Position numbers and translations under genes: made by a program | The notes under the pieces: generated by a model | The model's database searches: none | What the model was told of the DNA's origin: nothing | The model's input: only the letters and a program-made list of their open reading frames with translations | Assembly: GCA_963575745.1 (NCBI GenBank) | Contig: CAUYUJ010001292.1 | Coordinates: 456,504 to 520,503, forward strand | DNA from: Prorocentrum cordatum | Taxonomy: Eukaryota > Sar > Dinophyceae > Prorocentrales > Prorocentraceae | Length of the DNA: 64,000 nt | Direction: 5' to 3' | In this document: in pieces, positions 1 to 10,261 of the stretch | How positions within the stretch are numbered: the stretch's first letter is position 1 | How the letters are laid out: every line of letters starts with the position of its first letter

Positions 1-290
1 CCTCTGGCCATGATGCGCACCCCCCTTGTTCCTGGCTCCCTCTGCTGCGTGCTTCTGTTGCCCTGGAAATGCAAAGTCGGAAGCTTTGGCAGCCGGTTGG
101 GCAGGGGTGCGAAGTCGTTTGATTGCGATCAGGGGGCTTGTGTGATCAGGTGGGGAAGAGCAAGCAAAAAGTAAGCATTGCATTAAGCAGTAGCTCTCTG
201 GATACGCTGATAGCAGTTTGTTATCACTATTTGTTGTTGGTTGTCATCATAATTGATGGTAGAGTGCATTGATCGTTTGATCACCCCGTA
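1..290. other. Intergenic DNA, no gene seen
   Basis: Mixed-composition sequence leading into a CA-rich microsatellite. No convincing open frame, splice signal or inverted repeat was recognised. Confidence 0.4.
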
Positions 291-308
291 TGCGCGCACG
301 CACGCACA

Positions 309-339
<31 letters not shown>

Positions 340-400
340 TTACACACGCACACACACACACACACACACACACGCGCACACACACGCATGCGCACGCACA
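291..400. repeat. CA/CGCA microsatellite
   Basis: Alternating purine-pyrimidine run, first (GCAC)n then (CA)n. Such tracts can adopt Z-DNA. Open frames across it are repeat artefacts. Confidence 0.9.
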
Positions 401-491
401 CGGATGCACACAATCCTGGGTCGAGTTTTCACAGGCCCCCCCCCTATGGGATGGGTCCCAGGGCCCGCACGCCTTCCCCAAGATGGGAAGG

Positions 492-620
492 GACGACGAC
501 GAGGACGACGACGACGACGAGGACGGCGACGACGACGACGATGAGGACGAGGACATGGACGAGGACGAGGACGACGAGGACGAGGACGAGGACGACGACG
601 TCGACGACGACGACGAATAA
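492..620. repeat. GAC/GAG triplet microsatellite
   Basis: Imperfect (GACGACGAG)n run. It is open in several frames only because of the triplet period. Confidence 0.9.
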
Positions 621-1867
621 GATCACGATTTCGATGACGGCGACGACGACGGCACCGCAGCACCACCTCGCCACCAGCAGGAAAGGAGGGAGGCCGCGGG
701 CACCTGCCCCCGCTCCCCATCCTGTGTGCCCGTGAGGCCACGCGCCGCGTCCGCGCCGCCGCCCGGTGACGGGGGGGGTGCCCCCGAAGGCATCGTCCCT
801 AAGGGCTTGTCGACGTTTCGCCAATCGACCTGTGGGGATCGAGCCAGATGAATCCAGGTATGTGCAGATACATCGAGGTGCATCCAGGTCAATCGAGATG
901 AATCCGAGCAAATCCAGGTACATCCGATCTCCTGGGAAAGTAGGAGCAACTCGCGGCCGCTCCAGCGCGAGTCGAAGGACGGCAGAAGTCGTTAAGCCTT
1001 TAACGACATCAGCATCAGGGGGGCGGAGCCCTGGATCATGTATGCTTTGAGGTGTTTGTGTGTGCATAGGCGCATCAGCATGTGCAACGCACCTGATTGC
1101 AGGATTGCGCGTGCGCGTGGGAGTTTTGGAGCACCGTCGAGCGTAGGTCACAGGCACAGGCGTTGTGGGTTTGTGCTTTTGCGCCCTGTGCGGCATCATG
1201 GAACTATGACAATCATGGGAGGATTCCGCCGCCCACGTGCTTAAGGATGTATGTGCCCCCGTGACTCCACAGCGACATCAGGCCTTCAGGGCAGTCTCAT
1301 CATTATTGCCACCGTGGCTCGAGACTCACTTTGACACTTACTAACACGTGTTCTTTGGACTTGGGCGTGAATGGATGGCGTGGTCAAAGACAAACGCTCA
1401 AGAAGGGACCTGCGTGCAGAGCCAACCTCATCCTTGGGCAGCCCTTGTTTCCCGTCGTGCGGTACATACACTGGCTCTTGTACCTCTAACATAATGGCGG
1501 TTTGAGGGCCGCGGGCTACAGGACGTTGGAGAAAAACAGCGAGAGGGTGTGTGCATGTTCCGTTCTTCAGTTATGATCGCTCGCATTCTAGCTGCGTCTA
1601 TGACCACGCTGTCTACTCCTGTCCGTGCGGCCTACTAACGCAACAGACATTGTCTGCTGAATCCACGTGCCTGCGGCAACGTCCACCACTGTGCCAGCGC
1701 CGCACTAGGTGGTGACCCTGCGAGAACCGCCCGCAAGAAAAAGCTACATCCTGTGAAGGCATTGCGGCCGGTGCCGCCGACCCTGAAGGCGGGACCTCCT
1801 CCGGGACCCCCGCTGCTGGCGAACCGCCCCCCCGCGGGACCCGCCGGGACCCTGGCGGGGGCGGCAC
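621..1867. other. Intergenic region, no gene recognised
   Basis: Moderately GC-rich sequence. At about 845-935 there is a degenerate run of 'atccaggt/atcgagatga' motifs. At 1790-1867 a 'gggacccgccgggac' minisatellite abuts a TE-B element, and similar sequence resumes on the element's other side at about 2030-2130. No exon is supported. Confidence 0.4.
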
Positions 1868-1995
1868 CCTGACCTACCAGAGTGCTAAAAGATAGCCTTG
1901 CAGACCTACAGACCTGTCTGGACTGCCTAAGACCTCGACGGGAGCTGGGGCGTCAAAGTGGTGGTACTATTTCTTGGCCCTCCTGGAAGGTCAGG
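1868..1995. mobile_element. TE-B short TIR element, copy 1
   Basis: Starts CCTGACCTACCAGAG and ends in the inverted CTCCTGGAAGGTCAGG. The interior resembles the copy at 6203-6331 (shared 'agacctgtctg' and 'cctcgacgggag' words). No coding capacity, so it is non-autonomous. Confidence 0.8.
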
Positions 1996-2156
1996 GCATT
2001 GACCCTGGACCACCCTCCCCCACCACAGGCGGAACCTTCCCGGGACCCCCGCCGGCGACCCGCCCCCAGACCCTGGACCTCCGTTGGCGACCCCCCCTGC
2101 CGGACCCGCCGGGACTCCCCCCTTCAGGACCCCCCCACCCCCGCAGGCAGCTCTCC

Positions 2157-2702
2157 CTGTAGAGGAGGAGGAGGAGAAGAAAGAGGAGAAGAAGCAAATG
2201 AAGGAGGAAGAGAAGGAAAAGGAGGAAGAGGAGAAGGAGCAGGAGGAGGAGAAAGAGGGGGGGGGAGGAAGAAGAAGAAGGAGAAGGAGGACGCAAAGGA
2301 GAAGGGGAAGTGGGGAGGAGAAGAGGACTGGGGAGGGGAGAGAGGGGGCCGCCAGAACCCCCTGGGGAGGAGGGGCGGTAATCGGACCCAGGACCCCGCC
2401 CTGCGACCCCTCTCCCGAACCCCCCTCCTCACTCCTCCTCCTCCTCCTCCTCCTCCTCCCTCCCTCCCTCCCTCCCTCCCTCCCTCCCTCCCTCCCTCCC
2501 TCCCTCCCTCCCTCCCTCCTCTCCCTCCCTCCCTCCCTCCCTCCCTCCCTCCCTCCCTCTTCCTCCTCCTGTTCCTCCTCCCTCTGTACCGCACATCGTG
2601 CCCCCACCCGTACCCCCACCCCGTCAGGGACAGGAGAAAGGGAGGGAATCGATTTGACCACGAGGTCTGTTTTCTCGGTTCGTTCCTCCATTTCCTTGGG
2701 AC

Positions 2703-2742
<40 letters not shown>

Positions 2743-2745
2743 AGC
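2157..2745. repeat. Cluster of GGA, CCCT and GAC simple repeats
   Basis: A purine-rich GGA/GAA tract (2161-2345) is followed by a long (CTCC)n tract (2430-2580) and a (GAC)n tract (2704-2742). Open frames on both strands here are simple-repeat artefacts. Confidence 0.9.
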
Positions 2746-3227
2746 GACCCTCACACGCCGAAGGGTCGGCGGATTTCAGTGCTCTTCCCATTCTTTGGAG
2801 GGCCGAGCATCTGAAGTTCTCAGCTGCTGGCTTGAAAAGATTGTAGCGTGTGATAGATGCCTTCCTGGGTGAGCGGGAACATGCCCCATGTCCACCGCCT
2901 CGCAGTCTGGTCTCCCAGACCGCTACCCCATAGATACAGCGCGGCTTTGCGCGGATTCGCCGCGCGAGACCTGCCCATTCCATCTCACATCCGTGGGGTC
3001 GTGCTTAGATGTCCAGTCCGCAAGGGCATGGATATGGATATGTTCGTCTCTCGTGATCTCTCAGGGCGCAGTGTGGCGGAAAATGTTCCCCAGATCCAAG
3101 CGGGCCGTAACATATGACAGCTCGTGTCCTCTGTTGACAGAAGGTCGTAACATGAAGAAGGAGGAGGAAGAGGAGGAGAACGAGGAGAGGGAGAAGAGAG
3201 AAAGTGTATATAATGAGATTTGTAGGA
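2746..3227. other. Intergenic, no gene recognised
   Basis: Mostly unique sequence with a short GAGGAA-rich tract near 3150-3200. No supported exon. Confidence 0.35.
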
Positions 3228-3500
3228 ACTCTTGGGGCGTCTTGGTGGCATCTCAGGGCCGTCCAGGGGTGTCTTGGAGGCGTCTTGGGGTCATCTTGGG
3301 GCGCCGTGGGGCCATCTTTGGTCAACAATTGCGGCCGATTTAGAACGTTTTGGTGCCATCTGGCGGCCCTGTTGGCCCGTCTGGGCGACCTCATGGGCCG
3401 CCTTGGGCTCCCAAAGAGGCCCGTGTTTGTGTATGTTCTGGCGCCATCTGGTGGTCCTGGGCCCTCCGGAGCACACCAGAGCCATCCTGGGTCTAATCAT
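3228..3500. repeat. Degenerate 'ggcgtcttgg' minisatellite
   Basis: Repeats of words such as gcgtcttggggtcatcttgg. The reverse-complement family (caagacggcccaagaag) recurs at 12401-13740 and 15240-16200, so this is a dispersed repeat of the genome. Confidence 0.7.
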
Positions 3501-3559
3501 CTTGCAGAAGGACCCAACCATATGCAATTGTTAGTACCGCGATAAGGAATATTGTCTTC

Positions 3560-4410
3560 GGTGTAGCTCCCTATGTAGCGACGAACCGTGTGAAGGGTGT
3601 GTCGAAATTGCCGTTGGGACCTTCGGTGAAGCTCCTTATGGAGCAACGAAGCGCGTGAGGGGTGTGACGGTGTGCCGTACTTGGTGCGGGGGACGTATGC
3701 GAGAGACGCGGTTGGGGCCTTGAGTGGAGCTCCCTATGAGGACACGAAGCGTGTGAGGAGTGAGCCGAAATTGGTGACGGAAACCCATGCGAACGCTGCC
3801 ACTGGGACCTTCTTGGTGGAGCTCCCCATTGGGCCCACGAAGCGTGTGAGGGGGTGTGCCGAAATTGGTGGCGGGGACGCGTGCGGACGGTACCATGTAG
3901 ACCTTCGGCGGAACTCCCCATGGGCCCCGAATCTTGTGAGGAGTGCGCCGAAATAGGTGGTGGGGACGCATGCGAACGGTGCCGTTGCGACCTTCGGTGG
4001 AGCTCCCTATGGGTCCCAAAACTTGTGAGGGGTGTGTCGAAATTGGTGGTGGGGACGCATGTGAACGGTGCCACTGGGACCTTTGGTGGAGCTCCCCATG
4101 AGGCTACGAGGCGAGTGCCGAAATTGGTGGCGGGGGGGGGGGACGCATGGGAACGGTGCCGTTGCGACCTTCAGTGGAGCTCCCTATGGGTCCCAAAACT
4201 TGTGAGGATGTGTGCCGAAATTGGTGGGGGGGGGGACGCATGCGAACGGTACCGTTGCGACCTTCGGTGGAGCTCCCTATGGGTCCCACAATTTGTGAGG
4301 GGTGCGCCGAAATTGGTGGCGGGGGCGCACACGAACGGTGCCACTGGGACCTTCGGTGGAGCTCCCTATGGGGCCACGAAGCGTGTGCGCTACATGCCGA
4401 AACGGTTGAC
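3560..4410. repeat. About 93-bp minisatellite array
   Basis: Roughly nine imperfect units of about 81-96 bp containing 'ggagctccctatggg', 'tgtgagggg' and 'gccgaaattggtgg'. The same family occurs inverted at 56640-57440. The period is close to a multiple of three, which keeps frames open, but no protein is inferred. Confidence 0.85.
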
Positions 4411-4527
4411 ATGCGGAGGGCAGAGGTAGGGACGGGAGGAGGGAGGAAGCAGCGGGAGGAGGAGGAGGAGGAGGAGGTGGGAGGGACGCGGGACGACGGA
4501 TTTTCAAAACGAAAACCCAACATTACA

Positions 4528-4836
4528 GAATACACGGCCGTGACAAAAGTTTCTTCAATTTGCTATGATGAAGATCACTCCCATCCCTCTCAATATTCCT
4601 AACATGACATGATGCTGGGTCATTCGGTGGAGTAGTTTCCGATCCCTGGGACGTTAATAACTCTGTTACCCCAAAACGGGATCGGAAACTACTCCGCGCC
4701 CAACCATATAAATTACCGAGCGGGATGCGATTGCGCGCGGAGTAATTTTGGTAAAACTACTCCGAACCACTCCGCACGAACGCGTCATTCCAAAAGGCAA
4801 ATTGAAAGAAACTTTCGTCACGGCGATGTAGCGGGG
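4528..4836. mobile_element. TE-H, about 300-bp inverted-repeat element with nested palindrome
   Basis: Outer arms at about 4536-4563 and 4797-4826 are reverse complements (core aaagtttctt-caatttgc). Inside is a perfect 18-bp palindromic pair, GGAGTAGTTTCCGATCCC at 4629 and its complement at 4678, and a further 'ggagtaatttt...aaaactactcc' pair. No open frame, so a non-autonomous foldback element or MITE is likely. Confidence 0.65.
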
Positions 4837-5467
4837 AAAGCAACATTGAAACAACAGCAATATTCTCAATGAGTTTGGCCGCCTGAGCCATCTCTTAGAA
4901 GCTCTCTTGGGGCCTCTGGCGGCTTCTTGGAGACGATAGAGTCGTCTTCGAGGATTTTCGGGCATCTTGGTTGCTTTTCTTGGCCGTCCTGGAAGGCATC
5001 TTGAATCTTGAACATCGCGCAGGCGCTTGCGAACACCAGGGAGGCGTCGGGGTGTCCAGGCAGCCTCAGGAGTGGGCCTGGTCGCTAGAAGAGGGGAGTT
5101 GTCCAGAACACTGCAGAAGCCCTACCAGTCAGCACTCGGCATCATACCACTCCACACGGCGTGCCGAGGGGCACGGTGGTGGATCTCTGATTTGTTGAAG
5201 CTTTAGCTGCGAGCCAGGTGGAAGTGGATCGCTGGCCGTGGCCGCCGGGGCGCACCGTCCAGACCACCCCGCAGGGCGCAGCGCCACGCAGGCGCGCACG
5301 GCCGAGGCGTCCGCGGGCAGATGCTCGCGGCGTCCGCGGCTGCCGCGACCGCCTTCGGCACCGCGGCCGAGCTCTTGGCGGCCGTGGACGGCGACTCCAC
5401 CTGCCTGCACGGCGCCTCGCGCGAGCGGGGGGGGGGAGCTCGGCTGCCCTGAGGCGCACGTGCTGAA
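4837..5467. other. GC-rich intergenic DNA with weak open frame
   Basis: Contains 'cttcttggagacgatag' repeat words at 4890-4990. At about 5300-5440 there is a short Ala-rich open frame (reading QMLAASAAAATAFGT) that could be an exon, but no good splice sites were identified. Confidence 0.25.
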
Positions 5468-5540
5468 GCGCTCCTCCTCCTCCTCCTCCTCCTCCTTCTC
5501 CTCCTCCTCCTCCTCCTCCTCCTCCTCCTCCTCCTCCTAC
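5468..5540. repeat. (CTC)n microsatellite
   Basis: Near-perfect CTC run with one TTC interruption. Confidence 0.95.
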
Positions 5541-5890
5541 GGCGTCCGTGCGGATGCGCTGCGTGGTGGCTCGCAGGCGTGCTGGTCCACGTTCTGGCGA
5601 GCGTATCGCGCCAGACCTGCGCCGGGCTTCTTCACAAGCGCTGGGGGGCCCCCCCCCCCCGACGGGGTCCACCTCGCCTCGTCGTCGCGCCGCGACGGGG
5701 GTCGGAGCGCCTTCGGCGCGCGGTGGCTGTCCGCGACGGGGGTCGATGCGGGGCCGTCGGCGGGGGTGACGCCCCCCTCCCCCCCCCACGCTTATGAAGA
5801 AACTCGGAGCATGCTTATCAGTCTACGTGTTGAGCTCCGTGGCAGCACGCTGCGGGCTGCGTTTGCTGCGTATCGGGGCAGCTGAGCTCT
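5541..5890. repeat. Dispersed repeat shared with 35660-35822
   Basis: Segments 'ttctggcgagcgtatcgcg' (about 5590) and 'gcgtatcggggcagct' (about 5870) match 35715-35815 in the same order and orientation, here separated by extra GC-rich sequence. Confidence 0.6.
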
Positions 5891-6202
5891 GGGGAGCCGG
5901 CCCGTCGCGGCGCCGGCCGGCGGGGTCCCACCGCGGCGGTCTTGCCTTGCTCGGCCTTCCTCCCCCTCCCCCCCCCACACCTACTCGCTGCCCCTCTCCG
6001 TCCACCCCCCCTCCCCCCTGACCCCCCCCCCTCCCCCTCCCCCTTTGGCGTCGCAGGGGGGGATGCTGCGTCCATACAGAGTGAGTCCGTAGGGTAGGTT
6101 CGCGCCATGTCGATCGGGGGCATCTGGGCCTTCTCGGAGCAGATGGTGTCGGAGGATAGCGCCGATTCGGCTCGATGACCTCTCCACCCACCCACCCCTC
6201 CC

Positions 6203-6331
6203 CCTGACCTTCCAGAGTGCCCAAAAATTGCCCTCCAGACCTGTAGACCTGTCTGTACTGCCCAGAACCTCGACAGGAATTAGGGTGTCAGGCTCCTGGG
6301 TGCTATTTTTTGGCCCTCCTGGAAGGTCAGG
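6203..6331. mobile_element. TE-B short TIR element, copy 2
   Basis: Begins CCTGACCTTCCAGAGTGC and ends CCTCCTGGAAGGTCAGG. Closest to copy 1 at 1868-1995 in interior sequence. Flanked by C-rich DNA, so the target duplication is ambiguous. Confidence 0.8.
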
Positions 6332-6555
6332 GCCCTCCTCCCCTCCCGCCCTCTCTGTCCCCGGAGTGCGGCCGGGGGGCGGTGGTGGCGGCGCTCCGGC
6401 GGCCACGCGGAGAGGGCATCATTGTCGCTGCGCGAGGGTTTGAAGCGCCCGTCGCTCCGCGGCAGGGGGGGCGCCTGGGATCAGTGGGGGAGCGGGGCTG
6501 CCCCCTTGGCCGTGCGCGGACGGCCGAAGGTTCTCGCGTGGTCGTGGGACCCTAC

Positions 6556-6715
6556 GCCTCCTCCTCCTCCGCCTCCTCCTCCTCCTCCTCCTCCTCCTCC
6601 TCCGCCGCCTCCGCCTCCGCCTCCGCCTCCGCCTCCGCCTCCGCCTCCGCCTCCTCCACCTCCTCCGCCTCCTCCTCCTCCTCCTCCTCCTCCTCCTCCT
6701 CCCACTCCCCCTCCC
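6556..6715. repeat. CTC/CCG triplet microsatellite
   Basis: Long run of CTC with an internal (CCGCCT)n block. The polyproline, polyglycine and polyserine frames are artefacts. Confidence 0.95.
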
Positions 6716-6958
6716 CCTTCCCCTCCCTTCCCGGGCGACCAACGCTGGCCCTGCTCGTTGGGCCGCTTTTTTGTCGTCCGAGCGGTCTGGGCCCGTCTCG
6801 TCTCCGTCGGGGGTGCCCAGTTCGCAGGCGTGAGGGTCGCCGCGAGGGCGCGACGTTGTTCGCTGTTCGAGGTTCGCGGTGCCTCTCCTCCTCCTCTCCT
6901 CCTCCTCCTCCTCTTCTTCTTCCACGGGAGGCGGCGCGAGGGCGCGAAGGTAGTAGCG

Positions 6959-7107
6959 TTAAGTCGGGCCTGTCCCTCTTCAGGGGAGCATTCAAAAAAT
7001 TGTCGGGGGACTATTTTTTGAGTATGTTTGGGCATCTTTTGGACATTTTGGGGGTATTTTAATTTTTTCGTCCAAAGTTCCCCTGTAGGGGGACATGCCC
7101 TACCTAA
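6959..7107. mobile_element. TE-A short TIR element, copy A
   Basis: 149 bp, starts TTAAGTCGGGCCTGTCCC and ends GGGACATGCCCTACCTAA. It is flanked by an exact 8-bp duplication TAGTAGCG (6951-6958 and 7108-7115). The AT-rich interior has no coding capacity. An 8-bp duplication with TIRs fits a non-autonomous hAT-like element; that class is an inference. Confidence 0.85.
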
Positions 7108-7208
7108 TAGTAGCGCTTCGCGCAGCGCGAAGGCAGAACACAGCTGCTCTTGCAGACGGGTGGCCACAAGCATCCCCAGGTCTTCAGGGCAGGTCAAGAA
7201 CGGCGTGC

Positions 7209-7899
7209 CAGGGGGGTAGTGCCGTTGCTATTGTGGTTCAAGCCGAGCGGACTCGAGATGTCGACGTCGCCCGTCTCAAACGTCCGGACTTTCAAGCGAT
7301 GGCGATGGCCCCTGTGTTCGCAGCGTGGGTGGCCGCTGACCTTCTCATCCACGGTGTTGCTACTCTTACCAGTTTGAAACATATCCCCATCCCTATGTTT
7401 GACATCACCTCACCTCGATGCCGATCTCAAGGATTCCCTCCGTTTCTGAGGGCAAATCCCTAGGATTGCCCTCGCTGTTTGCTCGCCCATCTTAGGGATA
7501 GGGACACGTTCGAGGCTGGCTACACCCGTGCCGGTTCCGACGGCGCGGGGGTGCTCCCCCCGCCAGTGCTCCTGCGCAGCGGCCGGCCGTGCACCTCGTG
7601 CGCGGCGCGAGGCGTCGGCGCGCCGCCGCGCGGACACCGTGCTGCGCGAGCGGGCGATGCGCTGCGGAGTGTGTGGGCTGGCCTTTGGCTTCCGAGTTGT
7701 GCTTCGTGTAGCCGCAGGTTGCCGGCCTCGAACGTCTCCCTATCCCTCAGATTGACACGCCAAAAGGCGATGAGAGTCTCAGGGATCTGCCCTCAAACAA
7801 TAAGGGAATCCCTGAGATTGGCATCGTGATGAGGAGGTGCCCAACATAGGGATGGGGATCCGTTCCAGGCTGGTAAGTATAGCCGCAGGCACGTCATGA
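7209..7899 (+). CDS. Candidate three-exon gene fragment with two TE-C introns
   Basis: No family recognised. Exon 1 (about 7209-7363) reads ...VFAAWVAADLLIHG. Exon 2 (about 7524-7717) has a frame with strongly G/C-biased third positions and contains a CGVCGLAFGF stretch. Exon 3 is short and ends at a TGA (7897-7899). Removing the TE-C copy at 7366-7523 with one copy of its GCTAC flank joins exon 1 to exon 2 in frame, but that junction lacks GT-AG signals. The second TE-C copy gives a clean GT-AG intron (7718-7888). The upstream start was not found. The frame choice rests on composition, so confidence is low. Confidence 0.35.
7366..7523. mobile_element. TE-C short TIR element, copy 1
   Basis: Starts TTACCAGTTTGAAACATAT and ends with the inverted ACACGTTCGAGGCTGG. 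Related to 7719-7879 and 19024-19181. Flanked by a possible 5-bp GCTAC duplication. Confidence 0.7.
7719..7879 (+). mobile_element. TE-C introner-like element, copy 2
   Basis: TIRs are TTGCCGGCCTCGAACG and CGTTCCAGGCTGGTAA. An exact 10-bp duplication TAGCCGCAGG flanks it (7709-7718 and 7880-7889). The 5' duplication's final G plus the element's first T form a GT donor. The 3' duplication supplies the AG acceptor. The implied intron is 7718-7888. Confidence 0.8.
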
Positions 7900-8317
7900 G
7901 CGACGCAAGGAACGAGGTCAGCGTGGCGTGCCGCGCCGGCGGCTCGCGCAAGCTTCGGCGCCAGGCCGCCACGTCATCTCGCGCAAGAGCCGTTCTTGTT
8001 GATCGTCTGTCGCATGCGTACCAGACACCATCATGCTCGGAGTATTGCGTTGTGCTCTTTCTTCATCTCCAGCATGTGTCATCCGTAGGTGCTCCCATCG
8101 CCTCCTGAGGTTGGCAGTGACTTTTTTTCTCTCCCCAGGACACTGTCGCGCACTGTTTCGATTTGTTGGAAGGCCATTAATTCAAGAGATGGACCGACTA
8201 ATTTGCGAGGGTGTGAGAAGGTGGCGGTTGCGAGAAAGCGCGTGTGAGAAGGCGAGGAGGTCCGCGGCAGCCCGCACAGGGCGCGCCTCTGCGCACGCCG
8301 CACCGGACCTGGCCTGA
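7889..8317 (+). CDS. Possible exon pair, weak
   Basis: An open frame from 7889 to 8088 (MSDARNEVSV...) ends at a possible AG|GT donor. A strong acceptor (ctttttttctctccccag) at 8138 opens a second block to TGA at 8315-8317 (reading IQEMDRLICEGVRRW). Splicing the 50-nt gap keeps one frame. The first block conflicts with the alternative stop at 7897-7899, and codon bias is mixed. A different frame just after the acceptor reads DTVAHCFDLLEGH then stop, so the true frame is uncertain. Confidence 0.25.
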
Positions 8318-9059
8318 CACCTGACCTGGACACTGTCGCGTTGCTGGTGCCCGTAATTCCCATTGGGCGCTGCGGGTGCCCTTCGTTCCCAGAAGGATCT
8401 TTTCGCGCTGTTTTTTTGGTACCCTGGACACCTCCGCGCTGGTCGGCCTCCCAGATGGGGTCGGAACAGATGGCGTCGGAGGACCGCACCGCATCGCTGC
8501 TGCATCGCCGATCCGGCTCCATGTGGGGCCTGATTAGCTTCACGCCGACGTCGCCGGTGCATCGCCGACGTCGAGGACGCATCGCCGGTGCATCACAGGG
8601 GCATCGCCGATGCATCGCCGGTGTATCGGCGATGCGGCTTTTCTCCGACCCCATCAACTCCGACCACCGACCCCGTCCAGGAGGCCTTTCAGTCATGGTC
8701 GTGATGGTATGGGTTCTCCTGTGTGTACCGGCATTCCTGAGCGCTGCTGGGCTGTTGGTGCCAGTGGCTCTGCGAGCAGCGCTTCGGCCGCCAGGCGCTC
8801 TCGCAGCAGTGCGCGCAGGCAGGGCGCCGTCTGGGTTGCTCTTGCATGCTTCCCTGCGATCACGCCAGGCGTGTGGAAGGCAACCGTGACGAAGTTGTGT
8901 TATGACAGCTGCGGCAACTGTGACGAAGTTGTGCTACCGACTCCACTGCTGATTGCCTGTGCACGGTCATATTCCCAGGTTTGGTCGGGCCTTCTCACAT
9001 GTAGCGTTTGTTGCAGTCTGCCTTCGCATCGTTCAATACATTCAGCCAAGTAATTCCAG
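8318..9059. other. Intergenic or intronic sequence with small repeats
   Basis: At 8500-8640 'gcatcgccgatgc' words recur. At 8886 and 8919 a 33-bp unit beginning gtgacgaagttgtg is duplicated. At about 8738-8845 an open frame reading WCQWLCEQRFGRQAL follows an AG and could be an exon, but this is unproven. Confidence 0.3.
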
Positions 9060-9575
9060 CAGGGCCTCCACGACAAGTTTTTGACACACGTGGACGAGGC
9101 AAAGGTGATAATGGTGCGCACCGGGTTCTTCCAGCAACTTGTTGCAACCGTGCCCATGACGCTGATATGCCAAGACGTGCCTCAATCCGAGGTCGTCGTT
9201 GGCAGCCATGGAAATCCAGGCTCTTGGTTAGAAGCTATGAACTGCTTCGTTATCTCACACCCGTGGCTCACGAAGACGGACCCCGACCCATATGACACGC
9301 AGCTGCAAATACTGGTCGAGGAGATGGACCCGGAGTGTGCTGCAGACGACGACGCAATCTTCACTGACAAAAACAAACCCCAACACTGCGCGCTGGATGA
9401 TGATCTCCAGCGCTGGGATGCGGAAGGAGGTTGGCCAGAACCTGGTAACGACCGAGCTGTCCAGACTCAAGCTGAGGAAATCAGTTCCCAGAAGGCAGTG
9501 CCTTCTTCTGCAACTTCGGGCAGCGTGAGTTTCACCTGTCACAGCGCTGAGCATGGACGATTGCAGTCGCGCTAG
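9060..9575 (+). CDS. Exon of a dinoflagellate 'SHPWL' protein, function unknown
   Basis: An acceptor (aattccag) at 9059 is followed by an open frame to TAG at 9573-9575, 171 codons with no initiator of its own, so this is an internal or last exon. Around residues 55-75 it reads CFVISHPWLTKTDPDPY. I recall similar SHPWLTKEHPDP-like motifs in expanded dinoflagellate protein families of unknown function; this is from memory and was not searched. The part after that motif is acidic and then polar. A good donor (CCTG|GTAACG) at 9445 means the real exon may stop there and the last 43 codons may be intronic. Upstream exons were not identified. Confidence 0.5.
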   Translation, partial: QGLHDKFLTHVDEAKVIMVRTGFFQQLVATVPMTLICQDVPQSEVVVGSHGNPGSWLEAMNCFVISHPWLTKTDPDPYDTQLQILVEEMDPECAADDDAIFTDKNKPQHCALDDDLQRWDAEGGWPEPGNDRAVQTQAEEISSQKAVPSSATSGSVSFTCHSAEHGRLQSR

Positions 9576-9660
9576 CCAGTGTATCCCACCGTGCATTCAG
9601 AGAGGGTGGTGGTTCCTGGATGTTTTTTTTGTTGGCCCGTAGTTATATCAACATTGCCAG

Positions 9661-9826
9661 CATGCCCTCCGAAGAAAAAGCGCGCCATGACGTGTACGAG
9701 CTGGAGGCCGACACGGTGCAAGGTTTCGCGCTGCAGTCCAGAGCAAATCGTGTACGCGGCCTGGACTCGACCTCGTCGTCCTGCCGCCGCCGTTTCGGAT
9801 CGATGGAAACCAATCAGGCCGGGTAG
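9661..9826 (+). CDS. Possible small exon, unknown product
   Basis: After an acceptor-like 'attgccag' an ATG at 9662 opens 54 codons to TAG (9824-9826), beginning MPSEEKARHDVYELEADTV. Third positions are G/C-rich and the composition is protein-like, unlike the two other frames. It could be a further exon of the 9060 gene, though the phase from the 9445 donor would select a different frame. Confidence 0.3.
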
Positions 9827-10154
9827 GTGAGGCTGCCGCGTGAGTGAAGAGTGGATGGCGCGTCGGATTCGGTTCGGACAGGTCGGCCGACGAGCGAGGG
9901 AGGGAGGCAGGGTCCACGAATCGTGGTGGTGTGAGCGGAGAGGGTGCGCAGGAGGAAGAAGCGTTTCCGCGGCGCTCGCCTCTGCGCGAGCCTTCGTGAT
10001 TGATAGAGCCAATTCTGGCCGCCTTCTTTTGAGGCATCGGCTGCTTCATTGCGAAAGGGGAGATTGGCGATTCGGGGATGTTTCCACTCGAGCGCTGCTC
10101 GTTGCATGGAGTTGCTCGGCGTCGCCAAAACACGATTCGGTCATTGCACCGCTT

Positions 10155-10260
10155 TCTTCAGTTCCTCCTCCTCCTCCTCCCTCCTCACTCCTCCCTCCTC
10201 CCTCCATCCACCTCCTCCTCCACCTCCTCCTCCCTCTCCTCCACCTCCTCCTCTTCCCAC
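10155..10260. repeat. CTC/CACCTC microsatellite
   Basis: Pyrimidine-rich triplet tract immediately before a tandem array. Confidence 0.9.
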
Positions 10261-10261
10261 G

